Both the position numbers and the translations under genes were made by a program. From assembly GCA_964017235.1 (NCBI GenBank), contig OZ024936.1, positions 34,556,040-34,620,039 of the forward strand: DNA of 64,000 nucleotides. Reading direction: 5' to 3'. Positions 11,066 through 23,390 of this stretch are shown piece after piece (position 1 is the first letter of the stretch; every line of letters starts with the position of its first letter). The notes below the pieces were generated by a model, which did not search any database, was not told where the DNA came from, and was given only the letters and a program-made list of their open reading frames with translations. Source of the stretch: Sabellastarte sp. h YS-2021. Taxonomy: Eukaryota > Annelida > Polychaeta > Sabellida > Sabellidae.

Positions 11066-11330
11066 TATACTTTATCAATTTCTGGAACAAGAATCTTTGA
11101 TGAGCAAACAATGTGATAGTGTATGATTGAGTTTCTGTGCTTTGCAATTTTCAATAAATTGTATTTTTTCTCTGAGAATACGGGAATAAATCTGAAGACT
11201 TATCACGTTTGGGTTGGCTGTCAGAAATGATTTTACGATGACTTTGTCATGTTGTGGTATGGGCACATAAGCACATAGGAAAGAAATGATGTGTGTAATG
11301 TGGCTCCTTGTCCAAAAAGAAGTGTCCACT
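11066..11330 (+). repeat. Dispersed 220-bp repeat, copy 3
   Basis: Aligns with copies 1 and 2; landmarks here are TTATCAATTTCTGGAACAAG, GCTTTGCAATT, CAATAAATTGTATTTTTTCT and GCTGTCAGAAATGATTTTAC. Confidence 0.7.
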
Positions 11331-13472
11331 TTATTTTTGTGGCTCTACTAACAACATTAAAGTGGATCATGTACACAATTATATTTGCTGTGCACTGACG
11401 CATTGGCTCAGAAAACTAGCTAGAACAAGTAAAGCTGTAACAAAAATTATATATTTAGAAAATTAGCTTCTATGAATGCAAAAAATGTCAACAATAAGGC
11501 AGTATATAACCAATTATCACAACTGTCCTGTATATGTAAAAAGTCAATTATCAACACATGGTTTATGGCTCGGCTCATGTTTAGATTAAAGCAATTAAAA
11601 GGTTGAAGTAGTTTTAGGTAGTTGGCGATTCTGCATTACAAACCATCAAACCTCTGACTACTGATATATGATTATACACAAGTACCACAGAAGGAGGGAG
11701 TTAATGTTCAACACTTCCACTAGAATCTCATCAAACGTTTTCATCAGTACAAGACTACAAGTACAAAGAATGTACAAGAAAACAAGCTATTATTTATTAT
11801 TCAAATAGCACTTATTTTAGAAATCTTATAGTGTTCTACATTAAATAAAATACACTAAACAAAATTTGTTATTGGTGCAGATTTAAAGGAAAGGAATACC
11901 TGGTATCGTAAGAAATGCTGTAAAGGAAAAACACAGGAAAATATAGCGGTGCAAATCTGTGTTCAGAAAGTGTAAATCTGGTTCTATACAAGAATCCTGG
12001 GGTTCTTCTTTAAAGACAATGTATTGTATTAGATGTAATTTAGTTTGCCAATATGAAAACTAAACATGTCCTTATGAAACTACAATGAACCCATTTCTGT
12101 GATCTTAAACAAAGACACTATTAAGGAAATCAAATTGACTCTAAATATAAATGGGACTTCCCAGAAATTGCTCACATAAAACAGCATTGATTATTTTGTT
12201 AAATGTCTAGTGGTATCAATGCATCTTGAACAATAATATACAAAAAACAATTGAATGGGACATAAAGCCATTTACCCACAATGCTCTATGGGACAATGCA
12301 GTCATCAGTCACTGTGCAGTAGTTGCCATCCAGGGGTTTGACAAAAGCCATAGATAGCATGATATCTGCAGAACTCAGAAATATATTCTGCACCATTTAG
12401 ACTAATATCCTTTTTTTCATGGAATGTATTTTTTGTGTCTGGGTTTAATTTGCCTTTTATGTATGTCTGCTAGATTGGTGGCACAGGTTTAGCTTTACTG
12501 AGGTGATTTTTTAATGCTTCACAAAAGGCTAATAGAAGGATTCTTTTTTTATGCATCAAACTGAAGTCTTCATTGAAAGTTCACATTATATATTTACATT
12601 CAGGCTTTTATCTGTTTTAATTTTTCCCTTTCCAGTTGGCCTATATATATATACCCTTATGCGGGTTGCTTTTTCAATAAAAATTCAGCCTTCATGCCCT
12701 GAAAATAAGAATGCAGCTTTATTTCTGAAAAAAGTGCAATTTTATTTTTTAATAATTTGTATTCTTGTTCTAGTGGGAGCGGTGAACACAAAGGTATTTT
12801 CATCCACCCCTGCCTGGCTAGTTTGAACCATTTTTAAAAATGATGGGTAAATTTGGAATAACTCAATTTAAGTAAAATCTCTTTGTCTGTTTAGTGATAA
12901 ACTGATGAAATGATGCCACTTGCAGAATTCACGTAATATGAATCCACTTAATACATGTATTTTAACTTGACATGTTATATTTATGGCCTCAACGCTCATT
13001 TTTATAAGTAAATCAATGCATTTTATGATCTGACCAAGAAGATTTAACATTATACTAATATAACAGTTTCTCTGAATATAATATTTGACTTTGGTTGCTT
13101 TACTTTGTACTTTATTGCTTAATATGACTATTAATTATGCCAGTTTGTGTTATTATTATGATTAGAAAATGCTACTTATGTGACTTAGTGAGTCTTAATA
13201 ACTTGTCAAAACAGAAAGAAATGTGCTATATATAGCACACAGATGTAACAGTCTCAGCTGATAATGCATCTAATATAAGTACTGTTAAATTTAATCACTA
13301 ATTTGTCATTCGCAACACTTTAAAATGGTTGCCTACGGTTCCTTGTTTTACCTCAAAACTGAGACATATTTACGTAATATACGTAATGGCATGTTTTTAT
13401 TCAAATTCAATTCAGACAAGTGATGTGACATGTGACATTTCCGTGTACAGGATACAAATCGAGTGTAATGAT
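11331..13472. other. Gene-free spacer
   Basis: About 2.1 kb of AT-rich sequence. Short open frames at 12551-12826 and 12868-13050 have no recognisable protein features and no splice context. Confidence 0.5.
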
Positions 13473-13702
13473 TCAGGCCTGGGGTACATGGAGCCAAGTA
13501 CAAGTGCGAGTACTCAAACTTGCATGTGCAAGTACTGGCATCCAGATTCAAGTACTTTAATATTGCAAGTATTTTTTATAGTGTATGATGCAGAAATATG
13601 ATACTGTACAAATGCTTTTAATTTTTAGTTCTCAAGTATAAGTACTTGAAAATGAGTAATACCAAATACCAAACACAAGTACTTGTACCCATCCCAGGCT
13701 TG
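13473..13702. mobile_element. hAT-like MITE rich in CAAGTAC motifs
   Basis: The left end TCAGGCCTGGGGTACATGG and the right end, read in reverse, CAAGCCTGGGATGGGTAC are inverted copies. The interior repeats CAAGTAC/GTACTTG several times, making it self-complementary. Flanks GTAATGAT (13465-13472) and GCAATGAT (13703-13710) agree at seven of eight positions, consistent with an aged 8-bp target duplication of hAT type. Length 230 bp, no coding capacity. Confidence 0.75.
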
Positions 13703-15334
13703 GCAATGATAACACACTGACCTTTATGCCTCAGGGTTCCAGACTAGGTCAGGGGAGTGTGTATGTGAGTTGGCAGTAGAGAAGCTGTAGGTCATTGGTT
13801 TGACTGCTCTGCTCTACATTATACCAGAGATGTTAAGGGCAACATAAAACAGTATGTGAGTCTCTTACAATTGACGGTAAAACTGTATCTCAACTGAATT
13901 TTATTTATTTGCACCTTACATGTCTATTGTTTAAGTGTTAATACCTGTTGGCCGTATAAATTAACTAATTACATTATTGTGTGTGATTTACAGAACAGGT
14001 GAAACCATTGTGTGATAAGGGGTGCATTGGTCAATTTGTTTTAAGTCTGGTGGCAAACAAATGTTAAGATAGTCGTCTCCAAACATTTGACTTCAGGTCT
14101 GGATGTTGTTTTTCTTCACTCCAGTGAATTTTAAATAGACTTTAACCAGACCGGTGAATGTGAAATTGTGATATCTTTGTGCCTTGATATGTCCATAAAT
14201 CCTCTTCTTAAGTAAGTTGTTTTATAGTGTTGTCTTATTGGCTGCACACAAAAACCCATCCAAATGATGTGTCTGTGACAACATGACCACAACTGGTCTT
14301 TGGATGGGATACGTTTGTTTGTCCGTCCACATTATGCATTAGATTTTCACCAATTTTTACTCTTGGGGGTTTACTTGTGGCTCGCTCCTCCTCCAAGCTG
14401 ACCTAGATCTGGATCTGTTGTTTCAGCAACATCCATAGGCAATGATTTGTATGTTATCAGGTATTGTTTGTCCTCAGTGTTATTGAACATAAATTCCTAT
14501 GACTTAACTTTTACTCATTGACTCATTGGCATCTTGTATATTTCCTTAAATGTTCTTCCAGATTCTTTATTACTTCACAATACATTTTATACAATCTCGT
14601 TTGTCAGACATATATATTTTCTTTTGTTTGAAGGATATGAGACTGGAATTGTGCAGTTGATACTACAGCTCTGTCATATTAAAAAATACAGTATTTGACC
14701 AATCAGGTGGCATGGCAGCCACATTTGCATTATGTATATAGCACATATATGCCCTTATATTTACAGTGGTCTGAACTGTGTTTCCATTATTTCTGGGCAA
14801 AGTAGAGGATTTAAATGATATCAGGAGAGAATCGTAGTGAACCTGGCCTGTTGCCATGATTAGAGATTGAAGATATGACCAAAATGGTAAGAGTGAAGTA
14901 ATTAAATGTCTGTAAGCCTGTACAAATCAACCATGGATTGGTATTACAATATGGAATGACAAAAAATAGAGACTGGCCATACTTTTTTGGCACTCACTAA
15001 ACCTTTTGAAGGCTTATCAATGTGACATCTATGTGTTTCAACAGACCTTAACCACGGGATTTGTAATAGATACATTTACATGATATGTAACTTATAGTAA
15101 GTCAAAATAGATGCTGTTAGTTTTTAATGACTTTTTCTGTGTCAAATCTCAATATAATTCCACTGCTTATTATCCATAAATCCTCATTCATTCATTCATT
15201 TATTCATACGCAGCTCTAATGGACAAAACAGAGCACTCAGAGAGTGCACACCTGCGCACATATAACTAGAAGTTTGACCAATTCGATGCAGTGTATCCCT
15301 ATACAGGACATGGTGAAGTATAATGAAAATCTTA
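13703..15334. other. Gene-free spacer
   Basis: No exon or element supported. A weak tRNA-like stretch near 13735-13870 (GTCATTGGTTTGACTGC) might be a very old SINE head but is too degraded to call. Confidence 0.45.
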
Positions 15335-15950
15335 CTGACCTGGATCAGTCTCAAAATTTACTGGAATCTAAGTTTGACCAAGACCCATGTTCTATTTTTT
15401 CACGAAGGTCCAAGCAGCAGTATTTGCATAATGTAGCTAAGGAACAAACAACAACGAAAAAGACAAACGGACAAAGTGCAAAAAAGACAGTAATGAATTC
15501 AACTTTACAATGAAACTTTATAGCACCCACAAGAGATATTGGTTCCTTACCTGACCATGTGTACATTAAGAAAATAAACACTTATTAATAAAACAAAGTA
15601 TGTAATAAAAAGTAAATGGGAAAATCCAGATTTGTTTGTATTAAGCCAATGATCCAAATCAGTGAGAAAATTAAATGGGAGTTGGAGTTGGAGCAAGACC
15701 CATTTTCTGATTTTTCTAATTCTGCTAATAAACAGAGAAATGGACAAACGGACAAAATATTTGGATTTCTTGTACCCAGACAGCGGCCCAGATCACTCTC
15801 AAACAAAATTTAATGGGATCTAAGTTGAAACAAGACCCATCTGATTTTTTAGAAAGATCCAAGCAGTAATAGTTGCATAATCCTGCTAACAAATAGACAG
15901 AGAAATGGACAAACAAACAAAGTAACAGACAAACAGTCATACAAATAATG
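15335..15950 (+). repeat. Three degenerate copies of a 110-170-bp repeat
   Basis: Units at about 15335-15500, 15647-15770 and 15785-15950 share GATC(A)...CTCAAA, GAATCTAAGTT, CAAGACCCAT, GATCCAAGCAGTA, GCATAATCCTGCTAACAAA and a purine-rich end AGAGAAATGGACAAACGGAC. The short open frames across them are not conserved between units. It resembles the 3' part of a common dispersed invertebrate repeat that ends in CAGACAAAC-type runs. Confidence 0.65.
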
Positions 15951-17447
15951 TGGAAGCTGCACTTGTCTTGGGTCCAGCCACTCCAGTCAGTGTGGCTCTT
16001 GACCCCCTGTACTGGCTGTGGGAGAGTCAGCTTGCCATAGCAGGTCTGCATACGATTGAACCAAACCTTGAGCTCTACAGCTGGACAAAAGGTTAGAACT
16101 CCTTACTCATAAGTACTATGAACATCACATACACATGTATGGAACTCATGTTGCAAACAACAAATGATTGGATCATTTGATATAGAAATACAAATAGCCA
16201 CATCGACACTGAAATCAATTTTCAACACAATTCACAATAAAGTTACATGTAATTTTGTAAAGATAAACATAATATTATTCCTTCATGACTCCAGAGTTTA
16301 AAATCCGATAACTTGTTACATGCTGAAAGGATATTAAATTAACGATATTAAACTTACAATATCCACCATTTACAACACCCTGCTTTCTCAGAGTGCAAAT
16401 TGGTCCGGGTCCCTGTACTTTTTCTTGCCCTTGTAAATACTAGGTTGCCCCTTGATCCAGTCCACCAGCATAACCTCCTGTTCAGTCAGTCATGCCTGTT
16501 TTGAATGTTTTTTTCTTCTTGTTGACTAGTCAGTCAGTGTCTGGATTTCCTTAATCTAATATGTCTCAGTCTCTTGTTTCAACACCTGTGTGACCTGTGT
16601 CTCCTGCTTGTTCTTTCTCTCAGTGACCACAGGTGACTGTCCAGGCTTTTCCTGTTTACGGTTGTTGTTCTTTTAAAACCATTTTTGGGCAATGGTGTTC
16701 AAAAACAGAAAATAGTTTACATAAATAATGAAAATTTCCCTCCACAAAGTGACAAATAGGATGTATGTCTATGTCAAACCCCGGCAGCCTTTTTATACAC
16801 AGCCATTGGTTATCACTTTCTGATAGCAGTCTTGCCAAAACACATCATGATTAGTAGAGGGACGTGCATAAACCCACAGACCCCGCCACCACTCTTTGTT
16901 ATAAGAAGCTGTAGTCTTGTCGCCAATCAGAATGACATATCCTAGATGTTTAACAAATTGTGACCTAATACTAAGACTGATACAAAGGCTCGGGACCATT
17001 ACAGGAGCACTACAGGCTGCATTGGTGGGGAAACAATAGAAGGTTCAATGAAGACAGAAATCAAAGTGATGGCTGAAAGAAAATGTTCAAACAGTTAAAA
17101 ATTTGCCACAACATGAATGTATTTGATGCACAATAATGGATGAACAAAATATTTATTGAGACTTATCCATAACATGGTTGATGATAGTTTCAGAGTTGTT
17201 GGCAGTCTTGACTTAAAATCCCCTATATGGGACCTGGGCATTGAATCAGAAAGCTTGTCTAAGAGGCAAAGATTCCCATTTTCAAGTTCTTTCAAAACCA
17301 TCAAAGTAACAAAGTAAATCAAACATGTCATAGGTAAAAGCTCTCCATGAACTTTAATAAAACTATGGCAAAGCCATTCAAAAATGTTACAAACCAGATT
17401 TCTAGGGCTCATTTTACTAACTTTATTCAACAAACTGACAGTTGAAA

Positions 17448-17450
<3 letters not shown>
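15951..17450. other. Gene-free spacer
   Basis: No supported exon or mobile element. Confidence 0.5.

Positions 17451-17538
<88 letters not shown>
17451..17538. repeat. Pure (AT)44 microsatellite
   Basis: Eighty-eight uninterrupted bases of alternating A and T. Fully self-complementary, so it can extrude as a cruciform. The apparent Tyr-Ile polypeptides on both strands come from this tract. Confidence 0.98.
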
Positions 17539-17544
<6 letters not shown>

Positions 17545-19078
17545 TTTGGTAACATCCATCCAATGTCCCCTTCAAAGTATCGACATTTCGATGTAACCCT
17601 AGAAAAATGTAATTAAAATAGAAAGTTATCATGTCCCAACAAACACTTGAGCAGTAGTCCATGATAGGCCAGTGTTCTATGCCTACATGTCCCTGCACAC
17701 ATAATGTGTCTATCTGCAGTTCTAAATTACAGCAAAACAGTAGATACTACCAGCAATTTTTAATTGAGTATGTAATATAATCATCTGTTTCCATTACAAT
17801 TAACACTGATGTAATTCTATCCATCGTTCTCTGTACAGTACATGATATTGTAAATACATGGCTACTGGAAGTAACAGAAGTCACATGAAATAGGCATATT
17901 GTTTTACTGTTTGTAACAGCTTTACAATCAGTAGTTTCAGTCAGGACTTGAAAACTGTTGTTATTTATATATATGTTACAATAAATATGTGAGTAAATAC
18001 TCATATTCCCTGAAAATTTCAGTATTTTTCTTTATTTACTGTTTTTTTGGTCCAGTAAATACACATATTTACTAAAATCATAAGGAAGACTTTATATCTT
18101 TAAAAGCTGGATGTTAGCTGCTATGTCTTCATATTAACAGTTATTTAAAACTTTAAATGGCTTTGTCATATTCAAAGTTTGATACGTGTTTACAATCTAT
18201 CATTGGGATAACTAGTGTTACATCACTTTATTATTTCAAAAGCGTGATATGTGATAAAAACTTATAATTTTCATTTTTTTTCATTTAAAATAAATTGTAA
18301 CATAAATCAACAAGTTTATAAATTTAAATATCCAAATATTTGTCAAACTATGATACTTGATGTATAAGAAACAACAAGTAAGGTAATAAGATTAAGATAT
18401 ATTTCTTGTTCAAGAACTGAATTCACTTTAGTTTTAACAATGTATTTTAACAATGTATTTCTTTTTCAAAGGTCATCAATAATATTTAGATCTATAATTA
18501 GGGTTGATATATAAAATGTCCCTTTAATGGTGTATCTTTAATCAAGGAAGCCACACCATAACCATACATGTCTTGAAAAGGGGATTAAGTCCCCTGAAAG
18601 ATTATGCTTAAATCCAATTAGGGGCTAGCTGGCCTTTTCATTGTTTGTAACAATGATTCTTTTATCAAGTAGCTAGTACCTACATTGAAGTCATATATCC
18701 ACCAGAAAATAGCAAAGTATTAAGTATTGATTGAAATAAAATAAAGAAACCACTTACTGATAATCTCTGTTTAACAATAGATTCTACATGTGGATTTGTT
18801 TGGGTGTAAATCATTTTGTCTTGAATCATAAGGTAAATTTCTGTTGAAGGAATGTACAGTTAAAATATGCTAAAACTTTGAAATTCAAATGTAAATTAAT
18901 TTCTAAAACTTTATTTATTGCCAATAAAAACCCTTTTCATGTATCAGTCACATAAAAATGGTGAAAAGTTGAATGATCTTTAATAATTTGTAGGGAAGTC
19001 AAATGTTCTTTGTAGCTGTGGGATTGAAAATAATATAAGCTTAAATGAAATATTTAGTGAAAGCACATACCTAAAGTT
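17539..19078. other. Gene-free spacer
   Basis: Very AT-rich; nothing supported. Confidence 0.5.
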
Positions 19079-19290
19079 TGTAAACATAAATATCTAAAGG
19101 TCTAGTGCTATTTTTTTCAACATAAAATTTTGCATGTAATGTATTGTAAAATGGGGTATGCTTATTGATAAGTATGTTCTAATAGTCAACATAACAGAGT
19201 AAAATGTTCCAATATAATTTATATTTTGGTTTACATTTCAATTTTATATATATATATATAGCACTAGACCTTTAGATATTTATATTTACA
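19079..19290. repeat. 33-bp inverted repeat pair enclosing about 146 bp
   Basis: The arms at 19079-19111 and 19258-19290 are inverted copies with one mismatch in 33 bases (core TAAATATCTAAAGGTCTAGT). The enclosed sequence is AT-rich and ends in a short TA run. The right arm abuts, and may overlap, the 3' remnant of the older LINE. It may be a small fold-back element or a local inversion-duplication. Confidence 0.7.
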
Positions 19291-19514
19291 GTTTTCGACC
19301 AACTTGATATTGAGTTGTTTAAGTCGAAGAAAAACATAATTTTTGGGAGTGTGTTTGGTTCCATTTTCATAAGCCCATTCCACAGTCTGAACATACACAA
19401 GAATCTTCTGTATTTACAAGGTAACCACCCTTTTCCCATTACAGCAGCAAGAGGTGTGAAACCATGTATACTCCTAAAATACCAAATAGCTTTGTATAAA
19501 TTCACATTCATTAG
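19291..19514 (-). mobile_element. 3' remnant of the older LINE (part 2 of split copy)
   Basis: The minus-strand translation gives KAIWYFRSIHGFTPLAAV and WLPCKYRRFLCMFRLWN, matching the younger LINE's KAIQYFLGVHKFTPLAAI and WLPCKYRHYLCMLRLWN (about 20390-20620). It lies directly next to the younger LINE's 3' end. Its other half resumes at 24602 with the next homologous bases, so the two pieces were once contiguous. The last roughly 0.8 kb of the element is missing on this side. Confidence 0.85.
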
Positions 19515-19814
19515 CCTTTCTATGTTATTTATTTATTTTATTTATTTATTATAGTGACATGCAATATATAATATACAAATGAGATAACAGGCAGAAATAC
19601 AACACTGCCCAGTCCTGAAGGGCTTATAAGTCACTCTTAATCAAGACAATAATTAACATGGTTATAGTGTTAGATAAATTACAGTATTACCAGCATTAGG
19701 CAAAAGATATTTTTGAAAAGGAAAGTGTACCAACTAGTAACAATTACATTAGTGACAAAGTAAATATACTACAGAAAATATGACACACAACAACATAGAA
19801 TGAATAAGTATGTT

Positions 19815-20297
19815 CTATTTATTAAGCAAATCCTGTCTTATTCTCCATGCTTGGTAAATAAAATCAACCAGTTGTTTCTCGTATGAATTGACAATTATAA
19901 CAAATTTTTCATTGTCCGATAAACTGTGGAACTGTGGAATATTTTGTAAAACAGATTTGAACAGGTTTGATCGTAGATTTTCATAGGCAACACAGTGACA
20001 CAGAAAGTGTATTTCATCTTCCACTTCATTTGATTTACATAATAGGCAAGTATGCTCATCTACATTTAATTTTCTAAGTTTATTGGAACTAGTGTCCTTT
20101 ATAAGATGAAACCTTCCAGTTTCTATTCTTAGTGGCAACACTCCTGTTCTGAATTGAACCAATAGTGATCTTTTTGATTTTGATATGTATGTGTTGAGAT
20201 AGTTTTCCGTTTCATATTTATTTTTAAAAGTTTTGTACACCCTTAATTTAGGTTTTGATTCCAGCTCTAGCTTCCAATCATTCTCTGTTTTCGCCAT
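19815..20297 (-). pseudogene. LINE ORF2, C-terminal part with CCHC knuckle
   Basis: A 160-residue open stretch containing ISKSKRSLLVQFRTGVLPLR, IETGRFH and a Cys/His group CLLC-x9-H-x4-C. This is the usual end of an ORF2 protein in several APE-type LINE clades, where the knuckle is thought to help bind template RNA. The sequence ends at a stop at 19815, followed by about 270 bp of 3' UTR and the A/T-rich tail. It is out of frame with the preceding segment, as the copy is dead. Confidence 0.85.
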
Positions 20298-20303
20298 AAA
20301 TAA

Positions 20304-20768
20304 TTATTTTACATGTTTAGTATTAACAGGGGTTTTTGAAATAAAATGATTCTGCATGTTTATTAATCGAAGTATTTCTCTTATATCATTTGACCAATTT
20401 GCTGTGCATTTTTCATAATCCCATAGGAATACTTTTTTGGTAATTCTGCTAGAGTCCATTTTTATCAAGCGGTTCCACAGTCTAAGCATACATAGATAGT
20501 GCCTATATTTGCAAGGGAGCCATCCCATTTCTCCATTTATTGCTGCCAGAGGGGTAAATTTATGAACACCCAGGAAATATTGTATTGCCTTATTTTGGAC
20601 ACTGTCACACTGTGCACTGTTTTTATAACCCCATACAGAGGCACCATAGTCAAGAATAGGACATACATGTGCGTTATAGAGTTTAGTGTAAGTTTTGAAT
20701 CTTACATCTTTCAGGTATTTCAGTTTTGAACAGATACTACCTAATGATCTACTTCCAGAATCTGACAA
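20304..20768 (-). pseudogene. LINE ORF2, post-RT segment
   Basis: Contains LGSICSKLKYLKDVRFKTYT, CPILDYGASVWGYKN and WLPCKYRHYLCMLRLWN, the 'thumb' and linker region that follows the reverse transcriptase in LINE ORF2 proteins. The same region is represented in the older copy at 19291-19514 and 24602-24700, which is how the nesting was recognised. Confidence 0.85.
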
Positions 20769-20944
20769 TGTACTGATACACTGAGTGAACTTTAAATGCT
20801 CATCTAGGTATGTGCCTAGGTACTTGTAAGAGGAGCAGTAATTAAGCTGAGTGTTTCCATATTGAAAATTAAATTTTGATCACCTTTTTTGACAGGTCTG
20901 AAGTGAACAACATTAGATTTATTAATATTAATATTTAATTTCCA

Positions 20945-21396
20945 TCATAAACACCATTCATTCATTTTATTCAGCAGGGTTTGTAAATCTTTCTCATTTT
21001 CAGCACTTAAAACTAAATCATCTGCATAAAGAAGGATACATAATTTTTGACCATTTATATCTATGCCCAGGTTTAACTCTTTTAATGTTACTGCTAAATC
21101 ATTTATATAGATAGAAAATAATGTTGGGGATAAATTGTCTCCTTGTTTTACCCCTGAACTGACACTAAACCAACTGGTCATCCAGTTATTTACACGGACA
21201 CATGAGAAGGTATTGTTGTAAAGTGATTTTATGGCTTTATATATTTTACCAGTAATACCATAAGTTAATAGTCTAATCTCTATCTACCCAGTCAAAGGCT
21301 TTTTCAAGGTCAATGAAACTTGCAAATACCGATTTCGATTTTGACAATTGATTCCTGATAAGACATGTTAGTGTAAATGTGTGTTCTTCACATGAT
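20945..21396 (-). pseudogene. LINE ORF2, reverse transcriptase catalytic region
   Basis: The motif A region reads FIDLEKAFDWVDRD. Motif B-like FSVSSGVKQGDNLSPTLFSI and the catalytic motif C LLYADDLVLSAEN follow (main open stretch 20945-21181). The YADD box is intact. A stop at 21394-21396 (after NGFRSG) sits where the older copy reads GRSCENH, so an Arg codon CGA probably became TGA. A frame shift follows WVDRD near 21275. Confidence 0.9.
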
Positions 21397-22349
21397 CATC
21401 CTGAACGAAAACCGTTTTGTTCATCAACTATTAAATCCGAAATATTACAATAGGATGTTATCCTTTTATTAATTAAAGATGAATATACTTTTGACACACA
21501 AGATAAAAGGCTGATTCCTCTGTAATTGAGTGGGACATATGGATTCTTTTTAGAATCTTTAGGAATTGGATTTATGATTGATTTGAGCCAGATTGTGGGT
21601 ACTATCCCACTTTCGAAACAAGTCTGAAAATATTTTAGCAACATTTCAGAGACTGATCTTTGTTTAAGCACCTCATTTGGAACATTGTCACAACCAACAG
21701 CTTTATTAGTTTTAAGCCTTTTTATTACCTGCTTCAATTCATCATGACAAAAAGGTTTATTTAAGGGGTCATTTTGAATTTCATAATTTATGTAATCACT
21801 ATTTTCCAGTGCACACTTTTGTCTTAATATATTGATATAAAAATCTCTGTCAAAATTGATATTGTTCGGTTTATTATATAGATTACAAAAGTCATTTTGC
21901 CACTTTTGGAGAACAGTATTTGTTTCAAAAACATTTTTTTCCTCAATTTGAACTTGCATTGGAATTTCTGCCTTTTTCTTAGGACCCAATGACTTTAAGT
22001 GGTTCCAGAAATCTTTGGGGTTTCTGGTGTTGAAGTTCTCCAAATCATTAACAAGTTTTTTCATATAATTGCGTTGTGCTTGTCTCAATGCTCTATCAAA
22101 TTTGTTTCTAGATATTTTAAATAGTTGAAAGTTTACTCTTTTACAGTGTTTATCAGATTTACATTTTATATACCGCTTTTCAGAATCACACATGTTTTTC
22201 CATAAACTTGTCAATTCATCACTCCAGTAGGGTTTGGTCACCTTTAATCTTTTTCTAGTCCTATTTTTAGTATGTCTAAGCTCTAGATATTTATCCATTT
22301 CATCAAAAAGTGTTTTACACATTTTTGAGTAGAGAGTATATCTAGACAA
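21396..22349 (-). pseudogene. LINE ORF2, linker and N-terminal reverse transcriptase
   Basis: A 317-residue open stretch with WSDELTSLWKNMCDSEKRY, KDFWNHLKSLG and the RT fingers: KTNKAVGCDNVPNEVLKQ, PIPKDSKKN, NYRGISLLSCVSKVYSSLIN and DEQNGFRSG. It joins the endonuclease segment through a frame shift near 22340. Confidence 0.9.
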
Positions 22350-23390
22350 CTTTGGGTTTTATTTGTTTTCTCAATGATATCTATGATATTCAATACTGTA
22401 GCATTCCATAATCCATTGTTCATAAAGTCCTTTGGAGAATGTAGGAAATTGTAACTTTTATTTAGAAATTCATTAGGTTCTTGCTTTGAGCTCACATTTT
22501 TGGAAATAACATCTACATCATGTAGCTTTGAATGAGAAATATATGACATGTTTATTTTAGCACTTAAAATTGAGTGGTCTGGAAGTCTGCAATTGTCTGA
22601 AACAATTTCCTGCAGTTTGTATTCAGAAACAATGTCACTTACCGTTTTAACAGAAAACTCACTACAATACTGCAAACATTCATGAGGTACTACAAAATAA
22701 TCTACTACTGACTTTCCTCTTGATGATATAAATGTGTAATTATCTTTTTCTTTTTCAAAACGTCCATTTAAAATACACATTTTTCCTTCTTTCAGGAATT
22801 CTATAAAGGACCTTCCATGTGAATTTTTTGAATGGTCAAGAACTAGCCTTTCATTGACGTTATCAATATCTGGAATAAAGTCCAAAGTACAACCTATTCT
22901 GGCGTTGAAATCTCCACAAATAATTATTATATCAGCAAAAGAACATGTATATACAAGAGATAACAAGTTTAGAAAGAAACTAGAAGCATTTCTACCCCAG
23001 ACTGAATTTTCTGGTGACAAATAACATGTAATTAGTACAACACTAAAGTCTGTATACTTATCTTTAAATTCAACTGCTAAAATACCATCATGTTGTTTAT
23101 TTAAAATGTTTATATCATATGTACCCTGTAAATGTTGATTGATTAGTATCCCTATTCCTCCTGAAGGTTTAGGTGCACATACATTTACAAATTTTCTATC
23201 ATTACCTATCCAAGTAAAACCAGAGATACTAATATTTTCTGCAACTGGAAGGTGTGTTTCAATTAGGCATAAGATATCTGGATTTAAACCTTTAATGATA
23301 TTTTGTCTTAGCTCACTGTTTGATTCTGTCCAACCATTCACATTCCACTCGCAGATATTAATAGGCTGGGAAATGTTTCAATGCACTGAC
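22283..23390 (-). pseudogene. LINE ORF2, apurinic-type endonuclease domain
   Basis: The translation starts around ICEWNVNGWTESNSELRQN and contains the expected endonuclease signatures in order: CLIETHLP (catalytic Glu), GIGILIN, IIICGDFNARIG (Asp/Asn pair), VVDYFVVP and LPDHSILS (Asp-His). In life this domain nicks the target DNA to prime reverse transcription. Open for about 350 residues, then shifted out of frame near 22340. Confidence 0.92.

Noticed and set aside
12551-12826. Open frame with two hydrophobic runs
   Set aside because: AT-rich sequence readily gives hydrophobic frames; no start context, splice site or neighbour supports it.
17095-17698. Open frames with Tyr-Ile repeats
   Set aside because: Produced by the pure (AT)44 tract on either strand.
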